From Bacteroidales bacterium (lineage in GTDB: Bacteria > Bacteroidota > Bacteroidia > Bacteroidales > UBA932): a stretch of 64,000 nt of DNA. A program made the translations under genes and the position numbers. The notes beneath the pieces are model-generated. The model was not told the origin of the DNA. It saw only the letters and a list, made by a program, of their open reading frames with translations, and did not search any database. The stretch lies in NCBI GenBank assembly GCA_017471025.1, contig JAFUWX010000001.1, positions 1 to 64,000 on the forward strand, written 5' to 3'. This document shows, in pieces, positions 54,171-61,552 of the stretch (positions are counted from its first letter, which is position 1; each line of letters begins with the position of its first letter).

Positions 54171-54794
54171 ATGCCAGGAACCGTCAAAGAGGCCGGCCTG
54201 AGCTGGGCCGACCGCGCACTCCGGGTCTTCTGCCGCTGCGTCGTGCGCCTGGTCCACCGACCGCGCGTGCTGGGGCCGAAACCCGCCCTGGACGCCCCGA
54301 CCATATTCGTATGCCGGCATGTGGGCCTGATGGACCCGGTCATCCTGATGGTGGAGTACTACCCGATGATGGTCCGGCCGCTGGTCGCCCGGGACTATTT
54401 CGACAAGAGCGGGTTCACCCGGGCCTTCTACACGCATGCCCAGTGCATCCCGATCGAGCGGCGCAAAACCTCCACCCAGTGGCTGGAGGATTCGCTCGCG
54501 GCGCTGGGCAAGGGCGAAAGCATCATCATCTACCCGGAGGGGAAGCGCAACAAGACGGGCCAGGGGCTGCTGCCCTTCCACAGCGGCGCGGCCCTGCTGG
54601 CGGCCCGAAGCGGCGCGCGGATCGTGCCGGTTTATAATGCCTACTGGGATTTCCCGCATCGTTACCGGCTGGCCATCGGGGAGCCGTTCACCCTGCCGCC
54701 GCTCCCGGAAGAGGGCGAATCGGCCGCCTGGCTGCGCGAACAGACCGTCCGCATCCAAGAAGCCGTGGCCGGACTGGCGCCGCGGGTGGAATAA
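54171..54794 (+). CDS. PlsC family 1-acylglycerol-3-phosphate acyltransferase
   Basis: A 207-aa membrane-associated acyltransferase. The catalytic HX4D motif is CRHVGLMDP, motif II is near FYTHAQCIPIERR, and motif III is IYPEGKRN. It adds an acyl chain at the sn-2 position of lysophosphatidate, or acylates another lysolipid. The N-terminal helix is short. The gene follows the lipid kinase with a 3-bp gap, so the three genes form a lipid remodelling operon. A hairpin with a T-rich tail follows at 54818. Confidence 0.9.
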   Translation: MPGTVKEAGLSWADRALRVFCRCVVRLVHRPRVLGPKPALDAPTIFVCRHVGLMDPVILMVEYYPMMVRPLVARDYFDKSGFTRAFYTHAQCIPIERRKTSTQWLEDSLAALGKGESIIIYPEGKRNKTGQGLLPFHSGAALLAARSGARIVPVYNAYWDFPHRYRLAIGEPFTLPPLPEEGESAAWLREQTVRIQEAVAGLAPRVE

Positions 54795-54817
54795 GCTAAA
54801 CCATTGACTTTCAATAG

Positions 54818-54852
54818 CTGACAAATCTTTTCATTTTTTGTCAGTTATTTTT
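54818..54852 (+). terminator. Intrinsic terminator or operator after plsC
   Basis: CTGACAAA (54818-54825) pairs with TTTGTCAG (54837-54844), 11-nt loop, followed by TTATTTTT. It also overlaps the promoter zone of the next gene, so it could double as an operator. Confidence 0.6.
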
Positions 54853-54854
54853 CG

Positions 54855-54895
54855 TAGCTTTGTCAGCCAGTGACGGACGGCATGTCGTATCTTTG
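54855..54895 (+). promoter_or_regulatory. Two -7 boxes upstream of the AraC-type sensor gene
   Basis: TAGCTTTG (54855-54862) and TATCTTTG (54888-54895) both match TAnnTTTG. The second is 97 bp before the GTG at 54992. TTTG at 54837-54840 is 14 bp from the first box. Because the ORF begins inside this zone, an N-terminal start here is unlikely. Confidence 0.5.
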
Positions 54896-54991
54896 GGACA
54901 CGGGTCACTTCCGCAGGGCCGGGGCCCGGGTTTTTGCCCATTCCCACGCATCCTGAAGACAGGATATTTTGAACGACTTAAAAACTGCACC

Positions 54992-56653
54992 GTGAAGAAA
55001 AGGTGGCTATTCCTGTTGACAGCCCTGGGGCTGATGCTGACTTCCTGTATGCCGGAACGTACCGACAGGGAGGAGGTCGGCGTCGTGGACGGGGTGCCCT
55101 TCTACCGTTTGCGTGTCGAACGGCTGGCCGACATGAACATCCCCCGGTCCGCCCATAACCTGATGGTCGTCGGCGACCAGCTGGTGGCCATCGGCGGGCA
55201 TACGACGGGCTTTATCCCGGTGGCCAGCGCCGAATGGTTCGATGGGACGGCCTGGCAGACGGTGGATATGACCTATCCGCACGACGGGGGCTTCGCGACC
55301 GCCTTGTCCGACGGGACGATTCTCGTGGGCGGGGGCAGCGGCGAGTCCTTCGGCATCGGCCAGAGCTGGGGCGTAGAGACCTATCATCCTGATACACATG
55401 TATTTGAGCCCAGAGGCATCCTGAACAGGAAGCGGGCCTACCCTTCGGCCCTCACGATGCCCGGCGACACGGTGTTCGTGGCCGGGAACTGGTATGCCGA
55501 GGATGACCTGGAGTATTATACGACCGGCGGAGGAGCTGCCTTTGTCAAATCCCTTTCGGAACACCGATGCCGGCCGTATATGTTCCAGTGCAGTGAGCAT
55601 AATTTCTTGATATACAGCGCAACAGATACGCGCGGGGAACATCGGACCCAGACCGTGGACAGAAGGATTGGCGAGGCGTTCAGCGTTCCGCTGCTGGCGG
55701 AATGGAAGCCCAGTGTCGTCTCGGGCAATTATCATCCTGATGACATGGCGATCGGCGCATATACCTACCTGGTCCCCTGCGAGCGCAGGGCGGACAGGCA
55801 GGCAGGTATCCTGCGGCTCAGCGGAGAGGATTTTACCTTGCTGGAGACGGACCATCCCCTGCCGATGACGGCGCCGGACGGGACCGGGATCAAGTATGGA
55901 GGCCTGCTGCTGACAGACCGGCCGAGAAGGCATGCCTACCTGGTGGGAGTGGATGAGAAAAGGAGACTCTATCTCGCTGATATCCATTATGATGCGGCAT
56001 TGGACGGCGGCAAGGCCCAGGTCGCGCTGTTGCAGACGGCCCCGCTTCCGGCGGATGTCCCGATCGCCGAACCTTACATGTGTCTGACGCCGGACGGCAA
56101 TCTGATGCTGGCCGGGGGGCTGGACATGGACAATTTCCATCCCATGGCCACCACCTGCAGGCTTCGGATCCACCCCGAGCCAGAGCCATCCCGCGCGGAC
56201 TGGCCTTGGTGGCTGGCGGCCATCCTGCTGCTGGGCGGGGTGCTGGTGTGGTCCCTGGAGACCCGTAAACCGGCGGCCGTCGAAGGGAAAAAGGAGGAGG
56301 AAGAGGCGGAAAGTCCGGACATGATGAGCCGGATCGTCGCGCTGATGGAAAAGGAGGAGCTCTTCCGCAAAAAGGACCTCCGCCTGGCCGACCTGGCGGA
56401 AAGACTCGGCACGAACACGACCTATATTTCGGCGACCATCAATGGGCAGACCGGCAAGTCCTTCCCGGATTTCGTGACGGGCTACCGCATCCGTTATGCC
56501 CGGGAACTGATGCAGAGCCACCCCGAGATGCGTCTTTCCGACGTGTCCGAGGAATGCGGATTCACCAGCGAGCGTTCTTTCTTCCGGAATTTCAAGGCTT
56601 CCACGGGGCAGACCCCTTCGGAGTGGAAGGAGGCGGCCATCGGGCAGAAATAG
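54992..56653 (+). CDS. Membrane-anchored AraC regulator with beta-propeller-like sensor
   Basis: A 553-aa protein if started at GTG 54992, which gives a lipoprotein-type signal (LTSC, Cys19); ORF codons upstream lie in the promoter zone. The extracytoplasmic part (about 25-395) has repeated Kelch-like strands, for example HNLMVVGDQLVAIGGH, FATALSDGTILVGGGSG and MCLTPDGNLMLAGGL. One transmembrane helix follows at about 404-422 (WLAAILLLGGVLVWSL), then an acidic linker (EEEEAESPD) and a C-terminal AraC-type HTH domain (about 463-548: DLRLADLAERLGTNTTYIS, ending GQTPSEW). There is no histidine kinase or receiver domain, so this is a one-component transmembrane regulator. The ligand and targets are unknown. 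Confidence 0.82.
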   Translation: MKKRWLFLLTALGLMLTSCMPERTDREEVGVVDGVPFYRLRVERLADMNIPRSAHNLMVVGDQLVAIGGHTTGFIPVASAEWFDGTAWQTVDMTYPHDGGFATALSDGTILVGGGSGESFGIGQSWGVETYHPDTHVFEPRGILNRKRAYPSALTMPGDTVFVAGNWYAEDDLEYYTTGGGAAFVKSLSEHRCRPYMFQCSEHNFLIYSATDTRGEHRTQTVDRRIGEAFSVPLLAEWKPSVVSGNYHPDDMAIGAYTYLVPCERRADRQAGILRLSGEDFTLLETDHPLPMTAPDGTGIKYGGLLLTDRPRRHAYLVGVDEKRRLYLADIHYDAALDGGKAQVALLQTAPLPADVPIAEPYMCLTPDGNLMLAGGLDMDNFHPMATTCRLRIHPEPEPSRADWPWWLAAILLLGGVLVWSLETRKPAAVEGKKEEEEAESPDMMSRIVALMEKEELFRKKDLRLADLAERLGTNTTYISATINGQTGKSFPDFVTGYRIRYARELMQSHPEMRLSDVSEECGFTSERSFFRNFKASTGQTPSEWKEAAIGQK

Positions 56654-56709
56654 CCGGGCGCGGGCCGCACAATCGTCCAGGTTTTTTCGGTTATTTGAAA
56701 ACGGATGCT

Positions 56710-56717
56710 TATCTTTG
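56710..56717 (+). promoter_or_regulatory. -7 box (TATCTTTG) of the PPC-HD gene
   Basis: TATCTTTG lies 76 bp before the ATG at 56794. The leader contains two GC-rich hairpins, GCCCGG...CCGGGC (56727-56742) and GGCCGG...CCGGCC (56740-56757), sharing two bases. Confidence 0.5.
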
Positions 56718-56793
56718 TAGGGTTGAGCCCGGGTTTCCGGGCCGGTATTTTCCGGCCGCTGCGGCTTGACACAGCAAGATCATCATTCCGAAC

Positions 56794-57855
56794 ATGTACA
56801 CATTTACCGAAGCAAAAGCCAACACCTTTATCCTGAGTCTGGACAACCATGTGGAAATCGCCGCGGCTCTGGAGGCATTCTGCCGCGAGCAGGATATCCT
56901 GGCCGGCACGATTACCGGACTCGGCGCCATTTCGGAGGCCACGTTCCGTTTCCTGGACCCGGCCACGAAGCAGTATGTCGATCAGACTTTTTCCGAGCAG
57001 ATGGAGATTACCAACCTGACCGGAAATATCTCCCAAAAGGGCGGCAAGCCCTATCTGCACCTGCATATCACCGCGAGCCGGCGGGATTATACCTGTATCG
57101 GCGGACATCTTCTCACGGCCCGGATCAACGGTGCCTGCGAGCTGGTGGTGGAGGCCTTCCCGGGGGTCTGGTCCGGGCGCCGGGCCGACGCGGAGACGGG
57201 GCTGAACCTGTACGATTTCACATTGCCTCAGGGCGTGGAAAAGAGCTTGTTCCAGTTTGTGGAACGAGAGATTATCCCGCAGTATGCCGCTTTCGACAAG
57301 GCGCATCGGCAGGACCATGTGCGTTCGGTCATCGCGCGGGCGTTGGGACTGGCGGAGTTTTACCCTGTCCGGCGGGATATCCTGTATGTGGCGGCCGCCT
57401 TCCATGACGTGGGTATGCGGGCCGGCCGGGAAACGCATCATCTGGAGAGCGGCCGGATTATCCGGGAGACGGCGGAGCTGCGGACATGGTTCTCGGCAGA
57501 GGATATCGAGACCATCGCGCAGGCGGCCGAGGACCACCGGGCTTCCGCGCAGCAGGCGCCGCGTAGCCTGTATGGCCGGATCATCGCCGAGGCGGACCGC
57601 CTGATCGTCCCCGAGCAGATTGTGCGCCGGACCGTCCAGTATGGTCTTTCGCATTATCCGGAGCTGCCGCGTGAGGGGCATTGGGAGCGGACCTTGGCGC
57701 ATCTGCACGAGAAATATGCGGAGGGCGGATACCTGAAGCTGTGGATTCCGGAGTCGGACAATGCTGCCGCCCTGGAGCAGCTCCGGGCCCTGATCCGCGA
57801 CGAGCAGGCCCTCCGGGCCCTGTTCGAGCGCTTATATGATGAAGAAACACGATAA
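56794..57855 (+). CDS. PPC (DUF296) domain fused to HD phosphohydrolase domain
   Basis: A 353-aa protein. Residues about 1-145 are a PPC/DUF296 domain (opening FTEAKANTFILSLDNHVEI), with the metal-type His triad H89 and H91 (YLHLH) and H105 (GGHLL). Residues about 160-300 are an HD domain: H175, H204-D205 (AAFHDVGM), H248 (EDH) and D268 (AEADRL) form the usual metal site. Stand-alone PPC proteins are common in bacteria and HD proteins hydrolyse phosphate esters or nucleotides; the fusion is not one I know. It is followed by copy 2 of the palindromic repeat. Confidence 0.82.
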   Translation: MYTFTEAKANTFILSLDNHVEIAAALEAFCREQDILAGTITGLGAISEATFRFLDPATKQYVDQTFSEQMEITNLTGNISQKGGKPYLHLHITASRRDYTCIGGHLLTARINGACELVVEAFPGVWSGRRADAETGLNLYDFTLPQGVEKSLFQFVEREIIPQYAAFDKAHRQDHVRSVIARALGLAEFYPVRRDILYVAAAFHDVGMRAGRETHHLESGRIIRETAELRTWFSAEDIETIAQAAEDHRASAQQAPRSLYGRIIAEADRLIVPEQIVRRTVQYGLSHYPELPREGHWERTLAHLHEKYAEGGYLKLWIPESDNAAALEQLRALIRDEQALRALFERLYDEETR

Positions 57856-57857
57856 TG

Positions 57858-57997
57858 AATCATTCCGAACCACCAGCTGCCTCATTTCAAAACCTTCCGC
57901 TTCGCTCCATCCCTCCCAAACAAGTTTGGGCCCCTCCCGTTCATGTGGTCACGGGCGACCACAGGTTTTGAAGCGAGGCAGCTTACGGTTCTCCATT
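57858..57997. repeat. Palindromic dispersed repeat, copy 2
   Basis: A 140-bp element in the same plus-strand orientation as copy 1 (7338-7476), with identical ends (AATCATTCCGAA and TTCTCCATT), the same inner CCCAAAC-AA-GTTTGGG palindrome (57915-57930) and terminal inverted repeats around AGCTGCCTC / GAGGCAGCT. Paired substitutions are seen in the GTGGTC...GACCAC stem (copy 1 has GTGGCC...GGCCAC), which keep the pairing. It starts 3 bp after the PPC-HD stop and ends 13 bp before the C69 ATG. Confidence 0.85.
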
Positions 57998-58010
57998 AAC
58001 GATATCAAAT

Positions 58011-59402
58011 ATGAACGAAGAAGCTTGTACTACCGTTATTGTCGGCTCCGAGCAGATGGCCGACGGCTCCATGATCTATGCCCGGTCGGACGACTCGAAG
58101 TCCGTCCGCGCGACCCGGCTTGTCCACTATCCCGCCGGCAAGGGTCCGGCCGAATTTGTGGCGCTGGACAGCCCCTTCCGCTGCCCGCTGCCTGAAAACC
58201 GCCTTGGATTCAGCGCCTTGGAGCGCGAAAACCTGCCCTATCACTGGGGAGAGGCCGGATTCAACGACCTGGGGGTGGGCATGAGCGCCACGGAGACCAT
58301 TTTCTCGAATGAGAAGGTCCTGGCCCTCGACCCCTATGTACCCGGAGGTTTGGCGGAGAACTGTGTGTTCCAGATTATCCTCCCGTATATCCGCTCGGCC
58401 CGCGAAGGGGTGCTGCGGCTGGGGGAACTGATCGCCCGATACGGCAGTGCCGAGGGTTTCGGTATCGCGTTCCTGGACGAGAAGGAGGTCTGGTACCTGG
58501 AGAATGCGGGCGGCCACCGCTGGCTGGCCAAACGGATGCCGGCGGACCGGTATTTCGTCTCCGGCAACCAGAGCCGTTACCGGGCGTATGACCCGGAGAA
58601 CGACCTCGCTTCCCCTGACCTGGTGTCCTGGGCCCGGGAGAACGGCCTGTTCCAGGGCGAGTTCGATTTCCATGAGGCGTACAGCCTGGAGAGCGAGAAC
58701 GACAAGACCTATAATTACCCGCGTGTGTGGTATCTCCAGCAGATGTTTACGCCTTCGGTCAAGACCGATGTCCGGACGAACCGATTCCCGGTGTATCAGA
58801 AGGCGGACCGGCCGCTGACGGTCGAGGATATCAAGCAGGCGTTCCGGTCGCATTACGACGGCACGGAGCATGACCCGTATCTGCATGCCAATCCCAAGGA
58901 GCCTTACCGGCCGGTGTCTATCTTCCGGACGATCAATACCCATATCCTGCAAGTGCGTCCCGGCCTCCCTACGGCCATCGGCCGCCTGGACTATATGGCG
59001 GAAGGGATGGCGGACCTGAGTCCTTTCCTTCCTTTATATCAGGGCGTTACATCCTATCCGAAGGCTTACGGTATCGGTACGCTTCATTCGCAGAAGAGCT
59101 CGGCCTATTGGCTGTTCCGGAAGGTGTCCGCCCTGGGCATGCTGAACTACAACAAGTACGCGCCCGTCATCAAGGAGCGCTATGCCGCCCTGGAGAAGGC
59201 GATGTCCGAGAGTCAGCAGAAGATGGAGGCGGCGTTTGTGAAGCTGCACGCCGAAGATCCCGCCGCGGCTGTGGGCATGCTGCAGCAGTGGTCCGACCGC
59301 TGGCTGTCCCGGGCGCTGCGGGTGGCCTCCGACCTGGAAGAGCAGCTGTTCACGATGCTGACCCAGGACATCGAGACCGAATACCGCTTCCACGGGGCCT
59401 AA
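58011..59402 (+). CDS. C69 family dipeptidase (PepD-like)
   Basis: A 463-aa Ntn-hydrolase. The nucleophile Cys6 (MNEEACTTVIVG) is exposed after removal of a five-residue propeptide, as in Lactobacillus PepD, so no signal peptide is expected and the enzyme is probably cytoplasmic. SDDSKSVRATRLVHYP, the ENLPYHWGEAGFNDLGVGMSATETIFSN stretch and GSAEGFGIAFLDEKEVWYLEN are family features. Length is normal (about 460-480 aa). It lies just after the palindromic repeat, with no separate promoter seen in the 13 bp between. Confidence 0.92.
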   Translation: MNEEACTTVIVGSEQMADGSMIYARSDDSKSVRATRLVHYPAGKGPAEFVALDSPFRCPLPENRLGFSALERENLPYHWGEAGFNDLGVGMSATETIFSNEKVLALDPYVPGGLAENCVFQIILPYIRSAREGVLRLGELIARYGSAEGFGIAFLDEKEVWYLENAGGHRWLAKRMPADRYFVSGNQSRYRAYDPENDLASPDLVSWARENGLFQGEFDFHEAYSLESENDKTYNYPRVWYLQQMFTPSVKTDVRTNRFPVYQKADRPLTVEDIKQAFRSHYDGTEHDPYLHANPKEPYRPVSIFRTINTHILQVRPGLPTAIGRLDYMAEGMADLSPFLPLYQGVTSYPKAYGIGTLHSQKSSAYWLFRKVSALGMLNYNKYAPVIKERYAALEKAMSESQQKMEAAFVKLHAEDPAAAVGMLQQWSDRWLSRALRVASDLEEQLFTMLTQDIETEYRFHGA

Positions 59403-59499
59403 GGGCCCTTCAAAAAACATCTTGTTAGATTGACTTTTGAAAATTTTTCATAAAAACCTATAGCTCAATATGTTATAGAAAGCAGAAAATGAGATTCAC

Positions 59500-59533
59500 T
59501 TTGCGGATAATTGGTTTTTCATGGGTAAATTTG
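59500..59533 (+). promoter_or_regulatory. Distal promoter TTTG-N22-TAAATTTG
   Basis: TTTG (59500-59503) and TAAATTTG (59526-59533) are 22 bp apart, slightly over the usual spacing, in the AT-rich gap upstream of the DUF3857 pair. Confidence 0.45.
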
Positions 59534-59572
59534 CATGCAATTTTTACGAGAGGAAAGCAAATGCCTGCTTAC

Positions 59573-59603
59573 TTTCATATACGGTACAAATTTACTAACT
59601 TTG
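59573..59603 (+). promoter_or_regulatory. Proximal promoter TTTC-N19-TAACTTTG
   Basis: TTTC (59573-59576) and TAACTTTG (59596-59603) are 19 bp apart, 82 bp before the ATG at 59686. Two promoters in tandem may allow control of the downstream pair. It also rules out the in-frame start at 59605. Confidence 0.55.
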
Positions 59604-59685
59604 CTTGCACAAGCCCGGGAGTAGAGAACCACACGACAACCGGCGCTTTTATGTGAGAAAACTGGAGAACCATTTTAACTGCACA

Positions 59686-61545
59686 ATGAAAAGAAGCCTT
59701 ATTCTTTTGCTATCCCTGCTTAGCTGCGGCGTGGGCATGCTGGCGCAGGTGCCGGATGCCGTGGTGCTCAGTCATGAGGAGTCTTTCGTACTCCAGTCGC
59801 CGGTGTCGGGCCGGCATACGGTCAAGGCAAGTATCTTGGTCAACAACAAGGATGGCCTGAGCCAGGCGGAGGTGGGCATCTACGGCGATGCTTTCGAGAG
59901 CCTGGCGTCGTTCAGCGGGGAGATCGTGAGCCCGTCCGGCGGGCATCGCAAGGTGCGCCAGAAGGACCTGGAGACCTTCTCCGTCTCTTCCGGCCTGGTC
60001 GGGGACAACCAGTTGTCCTACTACCGTCCGTCGGAGTCCTACCCGTTTACATTCACCTACGAATATACGGTCCAGTATAAGAACGGGGTCATCGTATTCC
60101 CGGCTTTCACGCCGGTACAGGCCGAAAAGGTGCTGCTGGAGAAGGCCAGCTTCACCCTGGATGTCCCGGAAGGGACCGAACTGATTTCCTTTGTGTCCAA
60201 CGTGGGGCCGGAGCAGGTCACGACGGCCAAGGGCCGCAGCGTATATACCTGGCAGGTGAACGGATTCGCCCCCGTCGTCATTGAGCATTCCATGCCTTCC
60301 CTGACCGAGCTGGTCCCCGTGGTGATGACGGCGCCGGTGCAGTTCAAATATTCCGGCACGGAAGGGCGACAGGGGAACTGGCGCGAATACGGCAGCTGGC
60401 TCTACAGCCTGCAAAAGGATGCCGGAACGATTCCGCCCACCCTTCTGGCCCGCCTGCGGGAGCTCACCCAGGACTGCCCGGACACGGTGTCCAAGGTGCG
60501 GGCGGTCTATCAATATCTGCGCGACAATACCCGGTATATCAACATCAGCCTCGGTCTGGGCGGCTTGAAGCCGATGACGGCCACCCAGGTCTATGACACC
60601 GGCTACGGCGACTGCAAGGCCTTGTCCAACTATATGCAGGCCATGCTCCGGGCCCTCGACATCCCTTCGGATTATTACATCATCCATACCGACCGGGCGG
60701 ACCTGTATCCGGGCTTTTCCACCGTCGGCCAGATGAACCATGCCATGCTGGCCGTTCCCCTGCCGGAGCGGAAGGACACCCTGTTCCTGGAATGCACCAA
60801 CCCGGCTTATCCGCTGGGATACCGCCACAGCGATGCGGCGGGGCACCAGGTGGTCCTGATCAAGCCCGAAGGCGGAGAGCTGGTGCGCATCGGACGGTAT
60901 CCCGATACCCTGGGCCATACCCGGCTCCATACCCGCGTCAACCTGGCCGCGGACGGGTCGGCCGACCTGCAGATGGTGCGGAACATGTACCTGGACGACG
61001 CCGAGGGCTATATCGACTTCAGCAAACGCAGCTTCGAAGAGCAGAGCCGCAAGCTGGCCTCGGCCATGAAGCTATATTACAAGAATCTGAAAATCAATAG
61101 TATAAAGGATAATTTCGATGCCTATGACGGGCCGGGCTACTGCCCGGAGGTGGACGTGGATTACCGTCTGGAGACCAACGTCTATGCCACCGTCGGCGGC
61201 GACCGGCTCTTCGTGCCGCTGAACCCCATCAGCCGGGGCCTGTATTACCAGAAATCCGCCCGGGTGAACGACCTCGTGCTGCAGGGCGGCTTCAACATGG
61301 ACGATACCATCGAAGTGACCCTTCCAGAAGGCTACGGCATCGAGTCCCTGCCCGAGGACCTGGTCCTGGAAACGGACTGGGGTCGGTTCGAATCCCGTTG
61401 CCGCGTAGGCGACGGCGTGGTCACCGTCCGGCAGCGGCTGCAGCTGCACCGATTCCGGACGGACAAATCGCGCTATGGCGAATACAAGGACTTCGCCAAG
61501 AAGGTCAACAAGGCGATGGACGCCAAATTCGTATTGAGAAAATAA
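59686..61545 (+). CDS. DUF3857 and transglutaminase-like protein, active-site residues present
   Basis: A 619-aa secreted protein with a signal peptide (LLSLLSCGVGMLAQ). The DUF3857 domain covers about 25-220, with the FTFTYEYTVQYKNG strand; the transglutaminase-like core follows with Cys310 (GYGDCKALS), His352 (QMNHAML) and an acid at Glu369 (LFLEC). The Cys-His pair is intact and the third residue is Glu instead of the usual Asp. Such proteins are thought to act in the periplasm as peptidases or acyltransferases. A DUF3858-like C-terminal beta domain ends the protein. It is 7 bp before the next gene, its paralogue. Confidence 0.87.
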   Translation: MKRSLILLLSLLSCGVGMLAQVPDAVVLSHEESFVLQSPVSGRHTVKASILVNNKDGLSQAEVGIYGDAFESLASFSGEIVSPSGGHRKVRQKDLETFSVSSGLVGDNQLSYYRPSESYPFTFTYEYTVQYKNGVIVFPAFTPVQAEKVLLEKASFTLDVPEGTELISFVSNVGPEQVTTAKGRSVYTWQVNGFAPVVIEHSMPSLTELVPVVMTAPVQFKYSGTEGRQGNWREYGSWLYSLQKDAGTIPPTLLARLRELTQDCPDTVSKVRAVYQYLRDNTRYINISLGLGGLKPMTATQVYDTGYGDCKALSNYMQAMLRALDIPSDYYIIHTDRADLYPGFSTVGQMNHAMLAVPLPERKDTLFLECTNPAYPLGYRHSDAAGHQVVLIKPEGGELVRIGRYPDTLGHTRLHTRVNLAADGSADLQMVRNMYLDDAEGYIDFSKRSFEEQSRKLASAMKLYYKNLKINSIKDNFDAYDGPGYCPEVDVDYRLETNVYATVGGDRLFVPLNPISRGLYYQKSARVNDLVLQGGFNMDDTIEVTLPEGYGIESLPEDLVLETDWGRFESRCRVGDGVVTVRQRLQLHRFRTDKSRYGEYKDFAKKVNKAMDAKFVLRK

Positions 61546-61552
61546 CTCACTC

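Noticed and set aside
54860..54991. N-terminal extension of the membrane AraC regulator
   Set aside because: The extra codons lie within two -7 boxes and would put charged sequence before the signal peptide. The GTG at 54992 fits better.
59400..59420. GGGGCC-TAAG-GGCCC hairpin at the end of the C69 gene
   Set aside because: The stem is only five base pairs and there is no T tract after it, so it was not called a terminator.
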